64,000 nucleotides of DNA from Drosophila persimilis (taxonomy: Eukaryota; Arthropoda; Insecta; Diptera; Drosophilidae). A model generated the notes under the pieces. It did no database searches. It was given only the letters and a program-made list of their open reading frames with translations, and was not told the origin of the DNA. The first letter of the stretch is position 1. Every line of letters begins with the position of its first letter. The stretch lies in assembly GCF_003286085.1 (NCBI RefSeq), contig NW_020825549.1:1-64000 (forward strand), read 5' to 3'. Of the stretch, positions 47,697 to 57,242 are shown in pieces. Position numbers and translations under genes: made by a program.

Positions 47697-48780
47697 CGAG
47701 GGGGAACGTTATGAGTTGCTGCGGACACCGCAACTCTACAGTTATACCCGATACTAAGTCAGTATGGCTCTCCTCCGGCAGACGGCGCTAATATTAAACG
47801 ACACGACAAAGAGTGCGTGCGAGAGAGACAGAAAATCAGTCTGAGCGTGACGTCGGGCGCTGCGTAGCCAGTGCAAATTATAGCCTTATGGCTATAAAAA
47901 TGATCTGATCTGATCCAGATTCAGCAATCTGATAGATATGGTCATTATCTATGATTCTGCGATTCTGTTTTCTCTTCTGTTTGATTTAGTTTTCTCAAAA
48001 CTGCAATATTGTGGATGCAACAGATTTTCGTCCTTTGTGGGGGCGGAAGGGGGTGGGGCGAAATTTTGAGATATACGTTTTATAGTGAGATCTAACAGGA
48101 GTGCTGATACTAAATTTGGTTACTCTAGCTTTAATAGTCTCTGAGATTTGTGAATATCCCCAGATTTGCATCCCTTGCGGGGGCGGAAGGGGGTGTGGCG
48201 AAATTTTGAAACAAACTCGACTCGGTCCGATATATTAGGAGTGTGGATACCAAATTTGGTTGCACTAGCTTTTATAGTCTCTGAGATCTAGGCGCTAATG
48301 TTTTACTCTAAGCAAAGCCGCCTATGCTACGTATGTGTTAGAGAGAGACAGGGCGAGAAAAAATGAAATTGTTTTCTTGATGCTGGCTATAATAATAATA
48401 CGATCCAATTCAGATTCTGCAGTCTAAAAGATATGGTCATTCTCTACGATTCAGCGTTTTTGGTTTTCTCGTATCTTTAAAATTGTGGATGCCACAGATT
48501 TTCGCCCTTTGTGGGGGCGGAAGTGGGCGGGGCGAAGTTTTGAAATATTTTTGTAGCAGTGACATATCACAGAAGTCTGGATCCAAAACATCGTTGCTCT
48601 AGCTTTTATAGTCTTTGAGCATTAGTCGCTGAAGGGGACGGACAGACATACGGACGGACATGGCTCAATCGACTCGGCTATTGATGCTGATCAAGAAACG
48701 ATTCCTTCTGGACGTTACACACATCCACTTTTACCACAAATCTAATATACCCCAATACTCATTTTAAGTATCGGGTATAA
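47697..48780 (+). mobile_element. HINE, beta, small 3' deletion
   Basis: Begins CGAGGGGGAACGTTATGAG. Lacks 'aatatatatactttatgggg' and a few more bases after 'gctgatcaag' (about 48692). Ends normally and is followed by the 'aaacacaagtctttttt' word seen after 19966. Confidence 0.85.
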
Positions 48781-48880
48781 AAACACAAGTCTTTTTTTTC
48801 CAAATTAATTGCTGCGAGAGCGCACCCGTCTTTCGCTACGACGATGCGCACACTCGCCCGCCAGCTATGCTACCCTGGCG
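48781..48880. other. Boundary segment between the HINE mosaic and the LTR-element array
   Basis: About 100 bp: the shared 'aaacacaagtctttttt' word, then a short sequence found nowhere else in the window. Base composition then shifts to the C/A-rich + strand of the LTR element. The join with retroelement sequence falls at 'gctaccctgg|cgggtatt'. No gene seen. Confidence 0.6.
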
Positions 48881-50197
48881 GGTATTACCCTGGCGAATTC
48901 GTCGCCAACGCAGGGGTGAGTACCGGCTGGATACACAAACGTCGCCGAGAGGAGCTGGAGTCCTTCGCGGAGGAATTCGGATTCAGCCGCGAGGGAAACG
49001 TGGAAGATTTGCGGAGGAGTTTCGCCGAACTAGTCGCCGGGCCCCTCGAACACGATGCCTGGGTCAGGTTGGCGGAGCTCGAGCGGCAGTACGCCAGATC
49101 GCCAGGACGAGCCAGATCGCCCCAGCGCGACACCTCAGCATCAACAGAGAAGCGGAAGGCAAAGCCAGCACCTCACCGACATCGATAACCGCCGAAGATC
49201 TACCGAAGCCCCCGCCCCCGGAGCCAATGCCTTCGCCCATGAGAAGGATCTTGTCGACAGCAGGAGGAAATGGCCCCACAGACGGCCACTACTACAGTCA
49301 CGCCGCGCGGATGGCGGAACGGATACGAAGTGGGGAATCCAGTTCGACGGGCAGGACGACCCACTGTCGTTCATCGAACTACTGGAAGAGCGTGCCCTCT
49401 CGTACGGGGTAGACATGAACTACGTGCCGCGAGCCTTGGCAGAGCTCCTCACCGACCGAGCCAACCGTTGGTTCCGCACCAGCCGACTCCAGAGCGCCTC
49501 ATGAGCCGATTTCCGCCAGGAATTCCTAGCCTTTTTCCTGCCTCCCCGGTACTTCGAGCAATTGGAAGACCAAATCAGGGACCACAAACAAGCGCTGGGC
49601 GAACCGTTCAAGGACTTCGTCATCGAGCTCCGGTTGCTCATGCGCCACGCCGGGTACGACGAAGCCAAAGAACTTAGCCGGATCTATGACAACACCCTCC
49701 CGGCGTACCAGCTGTACGTGCGAAGACACGAACTGAGAAGTCTGACGCAACTGACAATGTTGGCCACAGAGTTCGAGAGCATCCAGGAACGAAACGTACC
49801 AGCGATCCTCATCCCCCCTCGACAACCACCCAGGTACACGCGGCCAACGGCACAACAAAATGAAAGCGGGACGAATTGGGCCCAATACCGAAAGCCCCAC
49901 TGGAACACCTCGGAATTCGCAAGGAAGCCGCACAAAGCCGGCGCTTCAGCACAGGAAGCGGCACATCGAATGATCACCACCCCCATCGCCAACCCGCACG
50001 CAGCCTGTCGACGCTGCGGAGAAACGGGACACGTATCTCGCGACTGCACCAACCCATCGATCCTCTTCTGTTGGGAATACGGCAAGCGCGGAACACGCAC
50101 CGTGGGCTGTTGCCGCCAGGACCCGTCGGGAAACGACTCGCGTCCCCTGCTGACACGGGAACAGCCGGGCACGACGCGTCCTCAGAAAACCAACTAA
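48881..50197 (+). pseudogene. gag of LTR element, copy E1
   Basis: N-terminal block (YYPGEFVANAGVSTGWIHKR...) is in one frame to about 49150, then the 43 bp deletion moves the reading frame. The capsid-like region (about 49310-49800) is in a second frame with an in-frame TGA at 49502-49504, before ADFRQEFLAFFLPPRYFEQL. A zinc knuckle of Cx2Cx4Hx4C form (CRRCGETGHVSRDC) lies at about 50006-50047, followed by a second, degenerate Cys-containing motif. The frame ends at 50197. The N-terminal/capsid frame mismatch, the TGA and the lack of a start make it non-functional as read. Confidence 0.75.
50128..50134 (+). promoter_or_regulatory. Predicted -1 ribosomal frameshift site G-GGA-AAC (E1)
   Basis: The heptamer GGGAAAC is positioned so that GGA and AAC are gag-frame codons, which is the X-XXY-YYZ arrangement. 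The protease frame is -1 relative to gag and is open across it. Gag ends ~60 bp downstream. The same heptamer type serves gag-pro shifting in some retroviruses. A downstream structure was not folded. Confidence 0.65.
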
Positions 50198-51933
50198 GAA
50201 ACCCGCTACAAGTACACGACGGCCGGATAGTGGCGAGAGTAACCATCGGGGGACGGCGCACGGAAGCCACGGTCGACACCGGAGCGTCCCGAAGTTTCAT
50301 CAACGCCGACCTCGCCCGCCAACTCGGCCACGTCAACGACCTGCGGGACGCGTGCGTCCCCATACGCCTAGCCGGCGGCTCGGCACGCGAGATAACTCAG
50401 ATCTTGCTAGCGCGCGTCAAACTAGACGAGAAAGAGGTACAGATGCCGCTCTTGGTGCTGCCCAACATGCTAGAGCAAGCCATCATAGGGATGGACTTCC
50501 TGTGCGCCATCGAAACCACAATACAATGTGGCACCACACGCCTCCATCTCCAGGGCTCCCAACGCCCCCTCCCAAACACTCCGATGATCACCGCCAGCCA
50601 AGTACACGCCCACGGACCCAAGAACTTGAGACCGCCGCCGCCAACGAATCCCCCGCCACGACACGAGACACGAGCACAAGGAACAAGGAACACAGAACCC
50701 ATGGCCACAACGAGGCACACCAGCCCCAGGCCCACTCCGAGAAACCCAAAACCAAGCAAAGCAACGAAGAAAGCGAGCCGGTCTCCCGAGGGCACCGACG
50801 CGGTTCCACCAACGATGGGAAAGGAACCCAGGACGCCCCTCCAGAAGACAACCCGGCCCCAGCAACGACAGCCGCCACGCAGCAGCCAGACGCTCGAGGT
50901 ACCACCTCCGACCGCCACCCTGGCCCACGAACGTGTCGACACCGCCCTCGACGCGAAAACTACCCCCACGACACCGACCGACCCGCTACTCCCGCGTCCT
51001 CTCAGGCAGGAACCGGGAGAGGCGATCACCGCCGCACGAGGCATCAATCGAAACCCCGCCGCACCTGGAGCCGACACACCATCGATCGTCACCGACATCA
51101 CGGAACGCCTCCCGGGCAACACCTCGTACGGCGCCGGCATGCGGCCCAGCACCACGCCTGGAGCCATGTCGATGAACCTCACCGCCCAAACTAGCCGTCG
51201 GTCAAACGCTACGACCGCAATCGAGACCCGCACGTTCGTACATCACGCTGAGTACAACGTCGCGCAAGCACCCCCCAGGACACACACGAGCACCCCACAC
51301 CGGAGCGACGCACCCGCCGTCGTCGCCGGCATAAGCGAATACACTCGCGAAGTCGAACCACCAAGCGCATTCGACACAACGATCCTCCCCGAGAACCCCG
51401 ACTACACTTGCGACCCAGGAATCGACGAACCACCGGAGGACGATTCGGAACGAATCTCCGACCCATGGCCTCCCGACATCGCGCCGAGAATACAGGAATT
51501 TCTAGACGAAGAACTGCCGACACTCGCAGGCCTCCGAGGACCGACGGATCTAACAGAACACACCCGGTCAAGAGAGACAACGTCAGCGAAACACCGACCG
51601 GCGGCGCAACGCCAACAACAACGCGAGCACAACAAACCCCTCGACCACGAAGTAAACAGGCCCGCTAACGAGGCAAGGGACGAGATGATCGCAAGTCGGC
51701 GGCGACCCCAAAACGCACCCCCGGTGCAACACGGAAGAGAGAAGAAAAGCTTGCTTCGCAAATACGAAATGCAGAACGGCTTAAATAGCCGCAACTCTGG
51801 CTCCCTTCAATCAGTGCACTCTCACCAGAAAAAGGCGAAGCCATCCGAGCCAACAACCCACCGCCGCACGCCCCACGCACGGGTCTTCGTGACTCTCGTC
51901 GGGGAAGAAAGGGGAGGGTTCTTAGCGGTTTGA
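50135..51933 (+). pseudogene. Protease and pol stub of LTR element, copy E1
   Basis: In the -1 frame relative to gag, an aspartic protease domain spans about 50215-50560, with active-site motif VDTGAS (about 50272-50289) and the later hydrophobic IIGMDFL. About 330 residues of Pro/Thr/Arg-rich sequence follow. A short segment (IQEFLDEELPTLAGLRGPTD, about 51490-51547) resembles the stretch just before reverse transcriptase in Ty3/Gypsy pol. After that, pol homology is lost; no YxDD, RNase H or integrase motif is present. The open frame runs on through the duplicated polypurine segment to 51933. The protease looks intact, while pol is deleted. Confidence 0.7.
51859..51919 (+). repeat. Internal duplicate of the polypurine-tract segment (E1)
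   Basis: 61 bp that match 54604-54664 with one substitution, ending GGGGAAGAAAGGGGAGGG. Here it is followed by 'ttcttagcgg' instead of the LTR start. It sits between the pol stub and env and could be a central polypurine tract or the scar of a template switch. Counterpart in E2 at about 58876-58934. Confidence 0.8.
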
Positions 51934-52044
51934 CGTAGAACGACAACCCACAGCCAAAAACTCGCCCAACGCACCCGAATCAACGGCCGCACTGAGACAC
52001 TCCGTCCCACCCGAATATCACCCAACGAAGGAAACATCCAAATC

Positions 52045-53597
52045 ATGAACACCCTACTGACATTCCTCGCCCTCACGGCCTCCGCCCAAGCGTCAGTCAA
52101 GCTGAACGACTATTCCACGGCGAGCTATATCCCGATCGTCGACGACGACGTCGTCATCTGGGCAGGCCCGGATACTTGAGCCACACCACGAACGTTACAT
52201 CCTACGAAGAATACGCCGATCGGACCCAGCAAACCATCGAGGAACTCAAGGTGAACAGGATGGCCCAGGTGATACGCGCCGACCTGGAACGCATCAGGGA
52301 CCTGGTCGCCACCCTACGGATCCACCACCGGGAAACGCGAAGCATTAACATACTCGGTACCGCGCTGAAAGTAGTAGCTGGGACTCCCGACTTCGACGAC
52401 TGGGAGCAGATGAAATTCAAGCAGCCAACTGGCCGACGCCAACAACAGGCAGATCGAGATCAACTCAAAGATCCAGACCCGACTAAACGAAATGACCGGG
52501 CTAATGAACCACATCGCAAAATCGAGCGATGCAGAGGACAGCCTGCTGGCAGAGGGTATCGTAGCGAAAAACCGAATCGTCATCACCGACTTAGAGAACC
52601 TCATCCTGGGACTGACGCTAGCCAAGATCAAGATGGTGAGCCCAACCCTCCTCGCCGGCACCGACATCCGAGAGCAGCACTTCGCTAACATAAGCCTGGT
52701 GGAACTCCTGGAAGTCTCCAACGTCACTGCTTTCCAAGACGCCGACCTCCTGCGGTTCCTAATAAGGTTCCCCCAACCCAAACTCATCTGCAAGAAACTG
52801 CTCATATTCCCGGTCCAACGAGAGAACAAAATCTTGGACTTCAGCGACGGAGAAGTAGTAGCCGAATGCGAAAATCGAGTACTCAACATCGGGAGCTGCG
52901 AACCCAGCGTCGCCGCAACGTTTTGCAGGGAGCGACGGGTTACCACCTGCGCGCAACAACTAGTAGCGGGATCCACCGCACGCTGCGCCACGCTACCCGG
53001 ACATCTGGACCCGATAACCGTAGTCGACCACGGCACGATCATCATAAACGACGCCAACGTGACCGTCATCGACGACGCGGGGGGGCCACCCACGACATCG
53101 CGGGGACGTACCTCATCTCGTACTCCAGCCAAGTTGCATTGAACGGCAGCTGGTACTTCAACCACTTGGGCGATTCCAAGAGGAAAGCGGTTGTATCAGC
53201 CATGTCCCGAGTCAACGTGACGGACCACCGCGAGAGGCTCAGCTTACCGTTCCTACGCGAACTAAGCCTGAAGAATCTCGACCACATCGGCGACCTGCGC
53301 GACCTACTGACGGTGAAGAGTATGTCATCCTACATACTCACAGTCGTCACCGTCATTCCCCTCTGCGTCGTCATCGGAATATTATACCGCCGCCTCGACG
53401 CAAGGGCGCCGAAGCAGAACGCCGACGCAGCACAGAGCACGGAAAACGGCCGACAACCGCCGATCGCGCCGTACCGCGCCCCCCAAGTCACGACGACGTC
53501 CGCCAAACCGGGGGCCAGACTCTATCAACCGCCCCCCCCGACGAAGAAACTCACGAACACCGTCCCCAGACCGCAAACAACGGTCAACGAAGTCTAG
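52045..53597 (+). pseudogene. env-like gene of LTR element, copy E1, broken
   Basis: The ATG at 52045 begins a hydrophobic signal-like peptide (MNTLLTFLALTASAQA), but a TGA at 52177 ends that frame after 44 codons. The rest lies in three open blocks: about 52180-52430 in a second frame with a fusion-domain-like segment (SINILGTALKVVAGTPDFDD), about 52430-53085 in the first frame with several Cys, and about 53090-53597 in the second frame. The last block has a membrane anchor (YILTVVTVIPLCVVIGILY, about 53332-53388) and a Pro-rich tail. One break lies at a seven-G run (53079-53085). The fold class resembles insect retrovirus-like (errantivirus/baculovirus F-type) envelopes. Not functional as read. 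Confidence 0.65.
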
Positions 53598-53904
53598 GAG
53601 ACAACCCGGCGCCAAATCCAGAAGACAACCCCGGCCACGAACAACGGAAACACGAACCCACGAAGGCATGAAAAGAAAAGAAAACGCACCCGTCAGCGGG
53701 AAGGCCCGAGAACATTGTCGAAGCAACCCGAGGATCCAATTGCACCCCAGAACCGCTGACGAGGACCCCCCTCGAGGTACAACGCTGAAAGAGGAAAGAA
53801 ACACTGCCGATGCGACAAAAGCCATCTCTGCAACATCAGCGTAAATCCTCATTAAATAGCGCCACCTCCGACTCTAAGGCCACCAGAAGAGATCAACCAA
53901 CGCC
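53598..53904 (+). other. Non-coding stretch between env and the 3' ORF (E1)
   Basis: About 300 bp, A/C-rich, with no supported gene. Counterpart in E2 at 60612-60918. Confidence 0.5.
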
Positions 53905-54714
53905 ATGAACGCCGCACCTGAAGACCACGTCGGAACCAGCGAAGTCGTCGACCTTACGGGGAACACCGACTCGGAGCGGTCCGACGTCGACACGGACACG
54001 GGAAGCGAAACGTCGTCCGGCGACAGCACGGACGACGAAGAAGAGTACACCACGGACTCGGAAGAAGAGACCCCCGAGACCAGGAGATACGACCCCCCGC
54101 CGCCATACTCCCGGCACTGCCCGCCGGGCAGCATCACTCTGCGAGGAGGGCCATCAGAACTGCCCTCGTACCAACAGTCGCAAAGAGGCACCCCACCACG
54201 CGCTCCGCGGACCCCGACCCCCTCGTACTCCTCCATGGGATGGAGATTCGACGACTATTCCGTGCCCAACGACGCCGCCCCCGATTTCCACGAGGGCATC
54301 CGGTCCGACGAAGACGCCAGCCGCCTCGCAACCGCTACTCCTGACGAAGAACCGGGCGCCGGCGAACCAATGGAAACCGGCGACGGCGCAGAGACAACAC
54401 TGCGGCGCACCCCGACGCCCGGAACACCCGAGCCACTCACTGCCGAGGACGCCACGTGCTGGACGGTGGCCCCACCAGATTGGGTAACCAACACCGTCAA
54501 CCGGGCCCTACCGACATCGTTGGTCCAGGAAGTACGGCGACGACTGGAGCCGCAAGGTCGAACCCTGTTCGACAGCTGGTGGTTCGAGCAACGGTACCGG
54601 ACACACCGCCGCGCGCCCCACGCACGGGTCTTCGTGACTCTCGTCGGGGAAGAAAGGGGAGGGTGTAACGAACCCAAAAGGGTTCGCTACAACGCCTCTC
54701 CCAACACCCAATAA
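53905..54714 (+). CDS. Intact 269-codon accessory-like ORF downstream of env (E1)
   Basis: Not recognised as a known family. Residues ~15-58 are strongly acidic and Ser/Thr-rich. Residues 14-18 read VVDLT and are followed by acidic/Ser residues, the form of a SUMO-interaction motif. Residues 64-68 read PPPPY, a WW-domain/late-domain-like motif, with a further SYQ-rich Pro segment. No signal peptide, membrane segment or zinc motif. The C-terminus is encoded by the polypurine tract and the first 51 bp of the LTR; its TAA stop overlaps an AATAAA. It is open in both complete copies with one amino-acid difference (S110P), although gag and env in the same copies are broken. It may be a structural, regulatory or chance ORF; expression is unknown. 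Confidence 0.55.
   Translation: MNAAPEDHVGTSEVVDLTGNTDSERSDVDTDTGSETSSGDSTDDEEEYTTDSEEETPETRRYDPPPPYSRHCPPGSITLRGGPSELPSYQQSQRGTPPRAPRTPTPSYSSMGWRFDDYSVPNDAAPDFHEGIRSDEDASRLATATPDEEPGAGEPMETGDGAETTLRRTPTPGTPEPLTAEDATCWTVAPPDWVTNTVNRALPTSLVQEVRRRLEPQGRTLFDSWWFEQRYRTHRRAPHARVFVTLVGEERGGCNEPKRVRYNASPNTQ
54646..54663 (+). promoter_or_regulatory. Polypurine tract (plus-strand primer) of LTR element
   Basis: GGGGAAGAAAGGGGAGGG lies directly before the LTR start TGTAAC, the expected place for plus-strand priming. The E2 counterpart ends at 61677. Confidence 0.8.
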
Positions 54715-55027
54715 AGATCCGGCCACCCCCCCCTCCACACATAACCACCGATTGACTGGCGCCGTCTTCGTAACGCTGACCCAACACCAGGTCACGCTGA
54801 CTTCCACCACTCCAACCCAAGCAACCGGCCAGGCGCAGTCTTCCGGGTTCATCGGCTACAAAACGATGACACCGCGGAAGCCCACGACGAGCCCCCAACG
54901 GCAAACCCGCCAGCTCGCCAAAACCACGAAGAGGCAGAACTGGGTCAACCCGCGACCGCCAGAACAGCGAAGTGCACCCCGACACGGAAGTGCACTTTCG
55001 AACCCGCTGACACAGCGCCCATCGGCG

Positions 55028-55035
55028 TATAAATA
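55028..55035 (+). promoter_or_regulatory. TATA box of LTR
   Basis: TATAAATA followed within ~35 bp by the first 43 bp repeat. A TATA-like word occupies the same position in the old fragment at 7123-7446. Counterpart at 62044-62051. Confidence 0.65.
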
Positions 55036-55060
55036 GACGCCGACTGGAAACCAGAAGACA

Positions 55061-55232
55061 ACTTACGCAGAGATCCGGCTCACGGTACGATCGTTGTACC
55101 GAAACTTACGCAGAGATCAGGCTCGCAGTACGATCGTTATACCAAAACTTACGCAGAGATCCGGCTCACAGTACGGTCGTCGTACCAAAACTTACGCAGA
55201 GACCCAGCCCGGTGTACAGACGCGGTACCCGG
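55061..55232 (+). repeat. Four 43 bp tandem repeats in the LTR
   Basis: ACTTACGCAGAGAT recurs at 55061, 55104, 55147 and (with one change) 55190. The first three contain a near-palindrome of the type GTACGATCGTTGTAC; the fourth is degenerate. They lie downstream of the TATA box, so they would be transcribed at both RNA ends. Counterpart begins at about 62077. Confidence 0.85.
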
Positions 55233-55565
55233 AACCCACCAGAAGACATCGACGCCCCACTAACAATAAGTCATTCAAACCGCTAAGAAAGATAATAAAG
55301 TGTTAAATTTGCAAAGTAAAAACACCTCGATTGCGTAAGTTCACCCCAATCAGCCGAGGCACCGACGTCCCCCCCACCCCGAGTCCACACAGTCGTTCCA
55401 TATACACGACGTTAGCAACGCCCGCCCGAGCCCCGATCCACCTCTCTACGACCGGCCGCCCTCTGACGCCGCTCTCAAGGTTCCAACGCATTTCTTCAAA
55501 TTTCTTGTGAACAGACCCCTGGACGTGGCTGAGTTTACCTCAGCCTGAAATAGGACCATCACAAG

Positions 55566-55583
55566 TGGCGCCCGAGCAGGGAC
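55566..55583 (+). promoter_or_regulatory. Primer binding site, tRNA-Lys type
   Basis: TGGCGCCCGAGCAGGGAC, two bases after the LTR end. It differs by one base from the lysine-tRNA primer site of lentiviruses; Osvaldo-type elements are reported to use the same tRNA. Repeated at 62582-62599. Confidence 0.8.
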
Positions 55584-55863
55584 CTGAGGGAACGTCAGCG
55601 AGGGTTTGTGGAATAAAACCCCACGGCCGCTAGAGCAAGAACACAAGAGAACAACCCAAAGAAAACCCCGACCTCGCGCAATATCAACGGCAAGAGATGC
55701 GCAACGAGCAGACGAAAGCGCGACACAGCGACAGAGAAACGCGAACAGTGCCGTCACCCCGAGAAGAAATTCGAAGCGTCAGCCGCGAAGCTCTACACAG
55801 TGCCCTAGTGAAGGATAAGCGCAAGCCCAGCGAAACAGCGAACTCAAGTAAACGATCGGAGCG

Positions 55864-57242
55864 ATGGAATCCCACACAGAGGAACAGGCCAGCGGGTATT
55901 ACCCTGGCGAATTCGTCGCCAACGCAGGGGTGAGTACCGGCTGGATACACAAACGTCGCCGAGAGGAGCTGGAGTCCTTCGCGGAGGAATTCGGATTCAG
56001 CCGCGAGGGGAACGTGGAAGATTTGCGGAGGAGTTTCGCCGAACTAGTCGCCGGGCCCCTCGAACACGATGCCTGGGTCAGGTTGGCGGAGCTCGAGCGG
56101 CAGTACGCCAGATCGCCAGGACGAGCCAGATCGCCCCAGCGCGACACCTCAGCATCAACAGAGAAGCGGAAGACGGACCCCAAACTCAGCCTACAAGTTC
56201 CAGGATTCATGGAAGGCAAAGCCAGCACCTCACCGACATCGATAACCGCCGAAGATCTACCGAAGCCCCCGCCCCCGGAGCCAATGCCTTCGCCCATGAG
56301 AAGGATCTTGTCGACAGCAGGAGGAAATGGCCCCACAGACGGCCACTACTACAGTCACGCCGCGCGGATGGCGGAACGGATACGAAGTGGGGAATCCAGT
56401 TCGACGGGCAGGACGACCCACTGTCGTTCATCGAACTACTGGAAGAGCGTGCCCTCTCGTACGGGGTAGACATGAACTACGTGCCGCGAGCCTTGGCAGA
56501 GCTCCTCACCGACCGAGCCAACCGTTGGTTCCGCACCAGCCGACTCCAGAGCGCCTCATGAGCCGATTTCCGCCAGGAATTCCTAGCCTTTTTCCTGCCT
56601 CCCCGGTACTTCGAGCAATTGGAAGACCAAATCAGGGACCACAAACAAGCGCTGGGCGAACCGTTCAAGGACTTCGTCATCGAGCTCCGGTTGCTCATGC
56701 GCCACGCCGGGTACGACGAAGCCAAAGAACTTAGCCGGATCTATGACAACACCCTCCCGGCGTACCAGCTGTACGTGCGAAGACACGAACTGAGAAGTCT
56801 GACGCAACTGACAATGTTGGCCACAGAGTTCGAGAGCATCCAGGAACGAAAAGTACCAGCGATCCTCATCCCCCCTCGACAAGCACCCAGGTACACGCGG
56901 CCAACGGCACAACAAAATGAAAGCGGGACGAATCGGGCCCAATACCGAAAGCCCCACTGGAACACCTCGGAATTCGCAAGGAAGCCGCACCAAGCCGGCG
57001 CTTCAGCACAGGAAGCGGCACATCGAATGATCACCACCCCCATCGCCAACCCGCACGCAGCCTGTCGACGCTGCGGAGAAACGGGACACGTATCTCGCGA
57101 CTGCACCAACCCATCGATCCTCTTCTGTTGGGAATACGGCAAGCGCGGAACACGCACCGTGGGCTGTTGCCGCCAGGACCCGTCGGGAAACGACTCGCGT
57201 CCCCTGCTGACAACCCGCTACAAGTACACGACGGCCGGATAG
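55864..57242 (+). pseudogene. gag of LTR element, copy E2
   Basis: True ATG at 55864 (MESHTEEQASGYYPGEF) after a ~280 base leader. The first block runs in one frame to 56469. The capsid-like and zinc-knuckle region is in another frame from about 56360 to 57242 and contains the conserved TGA at about 56559-56561. The frame change falls in the Pro-rich linker (about 56200-56360). A donor-like GTGAGT at 55930 lies 22 codons into gag, a position used for env splicing in related elements. The slippery heptamer is at 57185-57191, in the same phase as in E1. Confidence 0.75.

Larger units (their letters stand above)
48881..54663 (+). mobile_element. Defective Osvaldo/Gypsy-type LTR retroelement, internal region E1 (5'-truncated)
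   Basis: Order: gag, protease, Pro/Thr-rich spacer, pre-RT stub, duplicated polypurine segment, broken env, intact 3' ORF, polypurine tract, LTR. The 5' LTR, leader and first gag codons are missing. There is no reverse transcriptase, RNase H or integrase anywhere between protease and env. Compared with E2 it has a 43 bp deletion near 49157 flanked by GGAAG repeats and an extra ~47 bp near 50156. A tRNA-Lys-type primer site, a -1 frameshift gag-pro layout and an env suit Osvaldo-like elements; the clade is inferred. Confidence 0.75.
54664..55563 (+). mobile_element. LTR shared by E1 and E2 (900 bp)
   Basis: Starts TG, ends CA, bounded by the polypurine tract on the left and by two bases plus a primer site on the right. 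It is U3-like to the TATAAATA at 55028-55035, then has four 43 bp repeats and a polyadenylation signal AATAAA at 55294-55299. A strong donor-like GTAAGT is at 55335. There is no target-site duplication because it joins two internal regions. It differs from the second LTR by very few bases, including a C-run length. Confidence 0.85.

Noticed and set aside
50397-51233. Long open frames on the - strand and in the third + frame of the LTR element (up to ~280 codons).
   Set aside because: They overlap the protease/spacer frame, recur only because the whole unit is repeated, and have no recognisable domain; stop-poor C-rich sequence explains them.
53382-53852. A 156-codon - strand frame over the env tail and intergenic stretch.
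   Set aside because: Shadow of the C/A-rich + strand; no motif, and antisense to the env membrane anchor.
55061-55232. CRISPR-like regular repeats.
   Set aside because: Repeats are contiguous 43 bp tandem units without spacers, inside a eukaryotic LTR.
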